Shown here piece after piece: positions 57,010 to 64,000 of a stretch of DNA of 64,000 bases (the stretch's first letter is position 1; the number at the start of each line of letters is the position of its first letter). Below the pieces are notes generated by a model, which was given only the letters and a program-made list of their open reading frames with translations, was not told where the DNA came from and did no database searches. Source of the DNA: Saccharolobus shibatae B12 (GTDB lineage: Archaea; Thermoproteota; Thermoprotei_A; Sulfolobales; Sulfolobaceae); the NCBI RefSeq assembly GCF_019175345.1, contig NZ_CP077717.1:310001-374000 (forward strand). The letters run 5' to 3'. The translations under genes were made by a program, and so were the position numbers.

Positions 57010-57897
57010 TTACACCCCTTTAGCTCCTCCACCTAATGCTGCTAATCCACGTATAAAATATCTTCCAAGAAATATAAATATTATCAACGGTATTAAGGAA
57101 GAAATAACTCCAGCTGCAAACGACCTATTGTAAATTAATGCGTATGCCGCAGTATAGAATCTGGCAGCTACTGGTAACATTAACATGTTTGGCGTATTTG
57201 TAAGTATTAAAGGTATGAAGAACTCATTCCAAATCTGTAGGAAAACGAATATTAGAGTTGATAGAAACCCAGGGAATATTAGTGGAAAAACTACTCTCCA
57301 CAAGATTGTCCAATCTCCGGCTCCATCCATCCTAGCGGATTCTATTAAGTACTTGGGAACTACTGGAATAAATATTGACATTAATAGTGCAGATGTCGGT
57401 ACATAGAATATTAGCATAGCGAATATTAACCCTATGTAAGTATTGTAAACATTTAGTGAGGTCTCTAACTCAATCAGTGGAAATGTAACTGTTTCTATAG
57501 GCAAGAATGTCGCTAAAGCTATAATGGAAAATAAGCTATTGCTTAATATTTCGTGTTTCTCACTAAGTATGAAGAAGAAATAAGCAGTCATTGTCCCTAT
57601 TATCACTGATAGTAGCACGGATGGTATGGCTACAAGCAAGTATCTCAACATTGTTGGTTCCAGTCCAGGAATAGTTGCATATCCAAACCAGGCAAATGCA
57701 TAAGCGTCGAGCGATGGTTTAGAAGGTGGAAGGAGTATTGGAGTACTAGCCGCTTCCAAATTAGACTTCAATCCTCCTAAAATCATAGCGTACAACGGAA
57801 CTAACCACATGATAACGAGTATTCCAGCAACTATTTCCAATAATGCATATTTAATTGAATTTATTATATAATTTCCCCTACTCACGGATCTTTCCAT
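57010..57897 (-). CDS. araU: Arabinose ABC importer, permease 2
   Basis: 295 residues, six helices, MalG-type CUT1 permease. The EAA loop is ESARMDGAGDWTILWRVVFPL and the MalG-type PLYAMILGGLK N-terminal region is present. Located between araT and araV with gaps of 5-6 bp. Confidence 0.9.
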   Translation of the reverse strand: MERSVSRGNYIINSIKYALLEIVAGILVIMWLVPLYAMILGGLKSNLEAASTPILLPPSKPSLDAYAFAWFGYATIPGLEPTMLRYLLVAIPSVLLSVIIGTMTAYFFFILSEKHEILSNSLFSIIALATFLPIETVTFPLIELETSLNVYNTYIGLIFAMLIFYVPTSALLMSIFIPVVPKYLIESARMDGAGDWTILWRVVFPLIFPGFLSTLIFVFLQIWNEFFIPLILTNTPNMLMLPVAARFYTAAYALIYNRSFAAGVISSLIPLIIFIFLGRYFIRGLAALGGGAKGV

Positions 57898-57903
57898 CTT
57901 ACC

Positions 57904-58761
57904 TCACCTCCTAAACACCCATTTCTTCAATCCGAGTATTGCGTAGGGAATAATCACTATTGCTGCAATTAATGCCACTAGGGAAGATAATGCTGAGGAT
58001 AAAGAGAAATACTCAGTACTAAACAAAATATAAATGTACTCTACGAGACTCATCATATTCGGGTTTGTGGGCCCTCCTATAGTAAACGGTACGGTAAATA
58101 TTCTAAAGGAAAATAAAAATAGTAGGGCTGTAGATACTATAAACCCGTTCATTGAGTTTGGTAATATGATCCTAAATAATAAATAAAGGTTATTTGCGCC
58201 ATCAATTTTGGCTGCCTCTATAATTGATTTATCCACGCTCATAAACGAAGCAAGGAAGAATAGGACCGCTAAACCAGTGTATGCCCACGTCTCTATAATT
58301 ATCATTCCAGCGTAAATAGTGGGTTGGGTAGTTAGCCAAATTATATTTGGAAAATGAAATACTTTTAAGATCAAGTTAATGCCTGTTTGTGGATTAAATA
58401 ACCACTGCCAAGCGATCGCATAAGTAGAGGAAGGGACTGCTAAGGGATATAGAAATACAGATAAGTAAATAGCCCTTCTTGTATTACTCTTTATAAAATA
58501 CAAAATTCCAGCTCCCAATATTCCTAATATATTACCTATTGCAACAGCTGCTATAGTGTATACAATTGTATGAGTAACGGCTAAATTAAAAAAATATTCT
58601 GAAAACAAAGTTTGATAAGTACTTAACCCTGCAAAAGTAGGACGTAAATTAAATAATGACCAGTTCAAAAGTGAGAAGTAAACATTGAGAGCTAATAAGT
58701 ATATCAAAAAAGCGGCAAATATAAGGCCTGGTATAGACATTAGGATAGCTCCTTTTCTCAT
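57904..58761 (-). CDS. araT: Arabinose ABC importer, permease 1
   Basis: 285 residues, six helices, MalF-type CUT1 permease. The EAA loop is IIEAAKIDGANNLYLLF with IILPN. Gap of 3 bp to araS and 6 bp to araU shows a tight operon. Confidence 0.9.
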   Translation of the reverse strand: MRKGAILMSIPGLIFAAFLIYLLALNVYFSLLNWSLFNLRPTFAGLSTYQTLFSEYFFNLAVTHTIVYTIAAVAIGNILGILGAGILYFIKSNTRRAIYLSVFLYPLAVPSSTYAIAWQWLFNPQTGINLILKVFHFPNIIWLTTQPTIYAGMIIIETWAYTGLAVLFFLASFMSVDKSIIEAAKIDGANNLYLLFRIILPNSMNGFIVSTALLFLFSFRIFTVPFTIGGPTNPNMMSLVEYIYILFSTEYFSLSSALSSLVALIAAIVIIPYAILGLKKWVFRR

Positions 58762-58764
58762 AAT

Positions 58765-60648
58765 TCACACACCTAAGTATAAATCAGAATTCAAGGTTAA
58801 AAATTTAGATAAAAATATATTGGAAAAAAAGTTTATCTTATTTATAAACGAATTTACAAGAGGTTTATATCTAGTTTGATCTAGATAAATCATTAGTAAA
58901 ACTAGCAATGGGTAAGGTAGCAAATTTATGCCGTTGATAATGTAATAGTTTACATTACTAGCCCTGTTGATAGTTTGCTGTTGCCCAAGTTTCTTTAAGT
59001 ATGGTAGTAGGTAGTGAGGTGGTGTCAGCAAGAATGATGGAGTATAGCTTGAGTTATATGCATAAGTATTTGGATTAACCCATGGTGGTAAATAATTACC
59101 AAATGGATTTCCTCTTTGTCCCACAAAGCCGAAACCGTCTTTCGCAGCTATTTGCCATTCGTGGAACGTCATATTTTCAGCTTTGAAGAGTGCTGCGTTA
59201 AAGGTAGGAACATATGATGAGCCTTGCTCTTGTAAGTTCAATTCTTGTGCTATGAGGAAGTAGAATACATCATCAAATAGTGTCCCATCAGCAAATGCCC
59301 ATGTAAAGTTCTGAGCAGGGGTATTTAACAAGGCCTGATAATCATACCACTGCATTGGAGTAGAATAATAATCGGTTGCATTAGCCCATACTGATACACC
59401 CTTATAGTATGTCCATATTTTCTGTCCTTCATACGAAGTCCAGAATTTTGCGAAGTTTATAGCAGCTTGTTCCTGTGGATTATTAACAGTAGGTATTGCA
59501 ACAGAGTCCATATCTATAACGTAAATACCTTGTGTACCAGGGAATGGCATTGCCATTAATGTAATATTGGACCAGTTTAGATAGGGCTGTGTTGCAGGAT
59601 AAGTAGTAGTATTGTACCATATGGCTGCATATTCAGCAAGCCAATTACCACCAGCCTCGAATACAGTCTGTCCCTTTATTACTAATGCTAAAGCAGACCA
59701 TATAGATTGACTTTGCCAACTTGGAATCACAGCGTTTTGACCTACAAACTGTAGGAATACATTATCAGTTTCATTAATGATCTTTTGGACTGTTACGTTA
59801 TTCAAGTTAAGCACTCCATACATCAACTCATTTGATAATTTAGCAGCCCCAGCAGCTCCGTAGTATTGCGCAGCTACAGATAGGAATATTGCAAACCACA
59901 AATGTAATTGTTCGTATCCACCTTCAGCACCAGACATTGCCCATGGATTAATTCCGTGTGCTTCTAATTGTTGAGTATCGTAAATTAGTAAACTTAAATT
60001 GGTGGGTATTGGTAAGTTGTACTTCTTAAGGATTTGAGGATTGAAGTACAATTCCTCTGCTCTGTGCACGTTGGTTGGAGAGCCGAATATTGTACCATTA
60101 TAGGATATAGCCATAAGCGCTTCCGTAACACCCTTCTGGAATAGTCCTTCTTGGGCCAACAGTGGTGTCATATTATATAAATCGTGAGGATTAGGTAGTA
60201 GCTCCACATATGAAAGTACTTCAGGACCTCCATGAGCCCAAAATATACCTTGTAATTTACCAGCTTCAATATCGTTAATTACAACATATCTCTCCTCTAC
60301 ACCACTAGCTCCCGGTAATGATGTGAATTGCACTGAATAACCAGGGTAGTAAATTGAGAAGTTTCCTCCAATCCATTTTAGTCCTACAGGGTCTTCAGCA
60401 CCCCATGGATTTATAAAGTCTACCACATTTGACAAAGCAGTAGTTGTTGTAGAAGAGGAAGATAAAGTAGAGGTTGTAGAAGGAGTTGTCACTGAAGTTA
60501 GTGAGCTTGTAGTGGTACTAGTAGGTGTGGGCTTACTAGAACTGTAGTATGCAGCCAAACCTCCAGCAATCGCAGCAATTACAATAACTACTACAATTAT
60601 TATTATTGCAGTTCTGGAGATTGCCTTATATATTTTACGCTTTGACAT
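58765..60648 (-). CDS. araS: Arabinose-binding protein AraS
   Basis: 627 residues from ATG 60648 (MSKRKIYKAIS); the frame extends upstream to 60711 but the promoter elements lie there. Class III signal peptide: KAIS then a hydrophobic helix, cut by PibD as reported for the S. solfataricus protein, followed by a Ser/Thr linker that anchors it to the cell surface. The bulk is a type-I/CUT1 binding domain (residues about 70-560). After NYYIINGIN the final ~60 residues become hydrophobic and then Lys/Phe-rich, an unusual tail. Confidence 0.88.
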   Translation of the reverse strand: MSKRKIYKAISRTAIIIIVVVIVIAAIAGGLAAYYSSSKPTPTSTTTSSLTSVTTPSTTSTLSSSSTTTTALSNVVDFINPWGAEDPVGLKWIGGNFSIYYPGYSVQFTSLPGASGVEERYVVINDIEAGKLQGIFWAHGGPEVLSYVELLPNPHDLYNMTPLLAQEGLFQKGVTEALMAISYNGTIFGSPTNVHRAEELYFNPQILKKYNLPIPTNLSLLIYDTQQLEAHGINPWAMSGAEGGYEQLHLWFAIFLSVAAQYYGAAGAAKLSNELMYGVLNLNNVTVQKIINETDNVFLQFVGQNAVIPSWQSQSIWSALALVIKGQTVFEAGGNWLAEYAAIWYNTTTYPATQPYLNWSNITLMAMPFPGTQGIYVIDMDSVAIPTVNNPQEQAAINFAKFWTSYEGQKIWTYYKGVSVWANATDYYSTPMQWYDYQALLNTPAQNFTWAFADGTLFDDVFYFLIAQELNLQEQGSSYVPTFNAALFKAENMTFHEWQIAAKDGFGFVGQRGNPFGNYLPPWVNPNTYAYNSSYTPSFLLTPPHYLLPYLKKLGQQQTINRASNVNYYIINGINLLPYPLLVLLMIYLDQTRYKPLVNSFINKINFFSNIFLSKFLTLNSDLYLGV

Positions 60649-60680
60649 ACTCTCTAATATCTTTGTGATCCTTAAGTATT

Positions 60681-60705
60681 TTATAAATACCATGCCTAAC
60701 TTGTT
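60681..60705 (-). promoter_or_regulatory. araS promoter: arabinose box and TATA
   Basis: On the minus strand AACAAGTTAGG (60705 to 60695) matches 9 of 11 positions of AACATGTTAGC at 16305. TTTATAA (60687 to 60681) follows after 7 bp. ATG 60648 lies about 33-39 bp downstream, giving a leader of roughly 12 nt. Confidence 0.7.
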
Positions 60706-60745
60706 TAGCATTTATAAAAAGGTCAAATTTAGATTGTTCCAGAAT

Positions 60746-62278
60746 CTACATTTCACCTCTAAACGCTCTTCTCATAATCTTCCCAGAGGGAGTTTTAGGA
60801 ATATCATTTACAAACCTAATCTGTCTGGGAACCTTATATGAGGCTAAATGTAATCTACAATACTTTATTATATCCTCAGCCAAGGCTTCTGAAGGTGAGT
60901 ATTCTCTCTTCAACTTCACGTAAGCAACAACGTTTTCTCCCCTATACTCATCTGGTACTCCAACTACTACTGCCTCATCCACAGCGTAATGTTGATATAA
61001 CACTTCCTCAACCTCCCTAGGCATTACTTTAAAGCCAGAGGCGTTTATTATATCCTTCTTCCTATCGATGATGTAAACCCATCCATTTACTATCTTCCCT
61101 ATATCCCCAGTTGGTAACCATCCATCCTTAAATTCCCCTATCTTCCAATACCCCTTAACTACTTGTGGTCCCCTGACTAATATCTCCCCATCCTCCCCTA
61201 TCATCACCTCAGTATTATACACTGGAACTCCAGAACTCACAATACCGTATTCTTGCTCAACTGGTAAATTACCATCATAGGGATATGGCCATAATGTAGC
61301 AGGGGAAGTAGTTTCCGTTAAACCCCAGGCCATATAAATCCAATCCCCAACTCTCTTTCTCCACTCTTCCTCTATAGCCTTTGGCATTGCCATTCCTCCA
61401 GATGACCACAGTCTCATACTTGACAAATCTTGCTTATCTAACGCGTTAAGCATAGCCATATATGCAGTTGCGACAGCCATTGTCAAAGTTGTTTTACTCT
61501 CCTCAACGGTTCCAAGCGAAAGATCTGAATCAAACCTAAATGACGTGTGAATTGATGAACCAGAGAGGATTGAAGTGGTAATGTGGAATATTTGCCCCGT
61601 TATATGGAAAAATGGGGCTATTCCTAAAACCCTATCATTCTCATTAAATCTGAACCACTCTCTATAGATGTACGAGGATGCGTATATGTTGGAATGGGTT
61701 ATGGGAACTCCCTTGGGTCTTCCAGTGGTTCCAGAAGTGTAAACTAAAAGGGCTAGATCGTTAACGCCAGGGCTAGCGTCACTATATATTCTTTTACTAC
61801 TCTTTAAGTTCAATTCCTCCTCACAATCGTCAATAATCCTCCACTTTTCCCTATATTCTGAAGGTATTTCGTGAAAAGTATTTGGGTTAGTGGTTATAGT
61901 TTGAATTAGGTTCTTTAACTTTGACTCGCATGAGGCTATTGCAATCTTAGTATTTGAATCAGATATTAGGTACCTTAGTTCGTTTTCAGTATAAGAAGGA
62001 TTTATCGGCAATACTATTCCTCCTAATTTCCAAATGGCGTATTCAACTATGATGAACTGAGGAACGTTTTGTGTTGAAAGTATTACCACATCTCCTTTCT
62101 TAACGTATTCGGATAATTGAGAGGCTACAGAGTTGACCATAATTCCCAGTTGTTCAAACGTTACTTTAGTGCCAAAATAATCAATGGCAACCTTATCCTT
62201 AAACTCATTTACGCTCTCCTCTAATACTTCAACTTGTGTCTTTGGCTCCCAACTTTTCTTTTCTCCACTTGCTATCAT
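60746..62278 (-). CDS. Acyl-CoA synthetase (AMP-binding, long-chain type)
   Basis: 510 residues. P-loop YTSGTTGRPKG near residue 190, a later MAWGLTETT, the GWLPTGDIG and IDRKKDIINASGFK motifs and the C-terminal catalytic lysine in PKTPSGKIMRR. Complete adenylate-forming enzyme activating a fatty or other carboxylic acid with CoA. It precedes the araS promoter on the same strand but belongs to another function. Confidence 0.88.
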   Translation of the reverse strand: MIASGEKKSWEPKTQVEVLEESVNEFKDKVAIDYFGTKVTFEQLGIMVNSVASQLSEYVKKGDVVILSTQNVPQFIIVEYAIWKLGGIVLPINPSYTENELRYLISDSNTKIAIASCESKLKNLIQTITTNPNTFHEIPSEYREKWRIIDDCEEELNLKSSKRIYSDASPGVNDLALLVYTSGTTGRPKGVPITHSNIYASSYIYREWFRFNENDRVLGIAPFFHITGQIFHITTSILSGSSIHTSFRFDSDLSLGTVEESKTTLTMAVATAYMAMLNALDKQDLSSMRLWSSGGMAMPKAIEEEWRKRVGDWIYMAWGLTETTSPATLWPYPYDGNLPVEQEYGIVSSGVPVYNTEVMIGEDGEILVRGPQVVKGYWKIGEFKDGWLPTGDIGKIVNGWVYIIDRKKDIINASGFKVMPREVEEVLYQHYAVDEAVVVGVPDEYRGENVVAYVKLKREYSPSEALAEDIIKYCRLHLASYKVPRQIRFVNDIPKTPSGKIMRRAFRGEM

Positions 62279-62802
62279 TAAGTGTTTTTTATTAGCTTAT
62301 GGTAATTAAGTTTCCCCTTTATCTGTATACAATAATCATAGATAATGCATAATTTCCAAGATAAATCTAACTATTATAAGTAAAGCATTCTGTTTATAGA
62401 ATTCTTAGTATGTAATTTTACTTATGAGTAAGAGAGGAGAAGAAGATGTGTACATGAAGGGTATCGGTTTTGAAATAATAGGAGTTAGGCCAATACCCAA
62501 AAGTGCCAGATATATGACTCCCTCGAAAATCTTCATTTTCTGGGCGATGGCGAGTGCGTGTTTACCCGTGGCTTAACTTATGCTTACCTTTAATTGCTTC
62601 TAATTCCACCGGCACTCCTCTTAGGGGATCATATACAGTCACCCTTAACTCATTGGGGTTAGTCGAGGGAAACACCTACTAATTATAGATTATGCTGAAG
62701 CAGGGCATATCATAGGAAGTAATAAGCCAAATGCGACGATTGTATATGAAATTCATTACGATAAATTCATGAAGATGCTCCTACACGCCCTAAGTTGATT
62801 AC
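62279..62802. other. 524-bp region of gene remnants
   Basis: Contains a truncated NCS1-like transporter start (62424-62577), a reverse-strand piece reading LRVTVYDPLRGVPVELEAIK (about 62590-62660) and a plus-strand C-terminal-like piece with EAGHIIGSNKPNATIVYEIH ending at about 62799. They are in different frames and orientations, pointing to repeated gene loss here. Confidence 0.5.
62424..62577 (+). pseudogene. Truncated NCS1 (nucleobase/hydantoin:cation symporter)-like gene
   Basis: The N-terminal start MSKRGEEDVY then GIGFEIIGVRPIP and KSARYMTPSKIFIFWAMASA matches the cytoplasmic start and first helix of NCS1 carriers. Reading it needs a frame change at the CCCC run at 62520-62523, and the frame stops 17 codons later. 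Only about 50 codons of a ~450-codon gene remain. Confidence 0.55.
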
Positions 62803-63480
62803 TTATATCAAATCAGAAATCTTTTTGAGTATATTTCTCAAAGAAAGGGACACACTCATCTTACTAACTCCCAATTGATCTGCTAGCTCTTGAGAGTTCC
62901 TATCTCTAGGCACTTTAAAATAACCTAACTCCCTTGCCTTTCTCAATAGCATTCTCTCCTTTTCAGTTAGAAGCATTTCCAACGAGTTCCTACTTATTAC
63001 TTTGAATATTATTTCCTCATTAACGTCCTTCTCCACAAAGTTGATAATTTTTACCCTGTCATCCTTCATTATGGCGTCTACAACTAAAGTCTTAACGTCT
63101 CTTGGTACTATAACGTCGTAGATCTCCTTACCATCTCGTATGCTAGTCCCAATTATAGAAGTACCCTTAGCTCTCAGTTTACTTATTATCGTATTCTCAG
63201 CCTCTTGTAACATCGATATTAAATAGATTGAATACTTATTATTATCACTGACAATCTCTGATATATCAAAGTCTATAATACTCCTATCCTTAATCATAAT
63301 GTTCTTAATCTGCCCTTTAATATTTTCTTTACTTCCTCTAATTATAGCTATCCTACTTGCCTTAAGTATATCAAAACTGGAGTACTCAATGTTAATCAAC
63401 GTATCAATGTAATTTCCACTTGTGAGCTCCGACCAGCACCCATGGTGCGAAACCACCACGTTAATGTACTTATGGCTCAC
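62803..63480 (-). CDS. HTH_10 regulator, paralogue 4
   Basis: 225 residues from GTG 63480; the frame opens at 63537, but TATA-like TTTTAAACTTTT lies at 63494-63510 and the shorter start matches paralogue lengths of 220-228. N-terminus SHKYINVVVSHHGCWSEL resembles paralogue 1 (Cys-Trp pair). C-terminal HTH_10: LTEKERMLLRKARELGYFKVPRD, then LGVSKMSVSLSLRNILKK. It is divergent from fucA1, which it may control. Confidence 0.83.
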   Translation of the reverse strand: MSHKYINVVVSHHGCWSELTSGNYIDTLINIEYSSFDILKASRIAIIRGSKENIKGQIKNIMIKDRSIIDFDISEIVSDNNKYSIYLISMLQEAENTIISKLRAKGTSIIGTSIRDGKEIYDVIVPRDVKTLVVDAIMKDDRVKIINFVEKDVNEEIIFKVISRNSLEMLLTEKERMLLRKARELGYFKVPRDRNSQELADQLGVSKMSVSLSLRNILKKISDLI

Positions 63481-63640
63481 AAGTTCATACTTTTTTAAAA
63501 GTTTAAAAGCTTTCCAATTATACCTTAGTGAAAGCATTTTCCCAAAACTGCTTTTCCATAAAAGACATTATCAGCTAAACGGTAATCAACTTAAGAAAAG
63601 TTTAAGTATACCTCCTTTAATCAATAGGTAGGTCAGTTAA

Positions 63641-64000
63641 ATGCCACGAAATTCTTACGAAATTCTGAAATCACTTCCAGTACCATCTAAAGGTCCTTTT
63701 AAACCTACTTGGAGTTCATTAAAAAAGTATAGAATTCCAACATGGTTTGCTAACTCTAAATTCGGTATTTTCATCCATTGGGGAGTGTACTCAGTACCAG
63801 CATATGCTAACGAATGGTACCCCAGATATATGTACATGCCAGATAGGTCAGAACACCAATACCACCTAAAAAACTTCGGCCCAGTAACTGATTTCGGATA
63901 TAAGGATTTCATACCAATGTTTTCTGCAGAGAATTGGGATCCATATGAGTGGGCTAAGCTCTTTAAGAAAAGTGGGGCTAAGTTCGTAGTCCTCGTCGCG
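63641..64000 (+). CDS. fucA1: Alpha-L-fucosidase (GH29), 5' part, in frame here
   Basis: First 120 codons of a gene that runs off the window. The start ATG 63641 and features such as the FGIFIHWGVYSVPAY segment and NEWYPRY match S. solfataricus fucosidase, which removes terminal alpha-L-fucose. At codons 75-79 the sequence is CAC CTA AAA AAC TTC and reading continues as FGPVTDFGYKDF without a stop. In strain P2 the gene is split here and needs a programmed -1 frameshift. A TATA-like GTTTAAGTATA lies near 63600. Confidence 0.9.
   Translation, partial: MPRNSYEILKSLPVPSKGPFKPTWSSLKKYRIPTWFANSKFGIFIHWGVYSVPAYANEWYPRYMYMPDRSEHQYHLKNFGPVTDFGYKDFIPMFSAENWDPYEWAKLFKKSGAKFVVLVA

Noticed and set aside
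63655-63912. 85-codon minus-strand frame within fucA1
   Set aside because: It is antisense to the fucosidase coding sequence, which has clear family motifs; the reverse frame is a shadow.

Overview
The window looks like chromosomal DNA of a Saccharolobus (formerly Sulfolobus) species, close to S. solfataricus, S. islandicus or S. shibatae. The evidence is AT-rich DNA, leaderless genes with a TATA box about 26 bp before the start codon, class III (PibD-type) signal peptides, several HTH_10 regulators, and recognisable Saccharolobus genes: alpha-galactosidase GalS, the D-arabinose pathway, the AraSTUV importer and alpha-L-fucosidase. The fucosidase at the right edge reads in one frame through the site where S. 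solfataricus P2 is known to need a -1 ribosomal frameshift, so this is probably not strain P2.

Layout. 0-5 kb: end of a secreted protein, a type-IV-pilin-like protein, a MaoC hydratase, a metallo-beta-lactamase-fold hydrolase and a LutA/LutB-like iron-sulfur pair. 5-18 kb: sugar catabolism, with GalS, D-arabinonate dehydratase, KDA dehydratase, 2,5-dioxopentanoate dehydrogenase and three MFS transporters. An AACATGTTAGC-like box lies just upstream of the TATA element at the arabinose promoters, including araS at 60.7 kb. 18-29 kb: peptidase, an HTH_10 regulator, a GC-rich candidate structured RNA, an SDR-thiolase-DUF35 operon, tatA with a disrupted tatC, ilvD and an M32 carboxypeptidase with a possible C/D-box sRNA at its 3' end.

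29-35 kb: surface proteins, a membrane-anchored winged-helix regulator, a RelE-like toxin and a decayed gene. 35-49 kb: an island bracketed by two paralogous HTH_10 regulators. It holds two ABC systems and a sulfur-relay cluster (TusA, a TusA-containing fusion, two DsrE-like proteins, a YeeE/YedE transporter) divergent from a beta-propeller/permease/DoxD-like operon. A perfect 126-bp inverted repeat carries the promoters of both arms and flanks a 1.83-kb gene segment that could invert with every gene staying intact. 49-62 kb: transporters, a ZIP protein, a DapA-family aldolase, a cyclase-family hydrolase, the araSTUV operon and an acyl-CoA ligase. 62.3-64 kb: gene remnants, a fourth HTH_10 regulator and the start of fucA1.

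How it works together. The arabinose genes form a scattered regulon: import by AraSTUV, then arabinonate dehydratase, KDA dehydratase and dioxopentanoate dehydrogenase giving 2-oxoglutarate. The sulfur island looks like a regulated sulfur-compound uptake and sulfur-carrier system whose substrate cannot be read from the sequence. Function names come from motif recognition without any database search.
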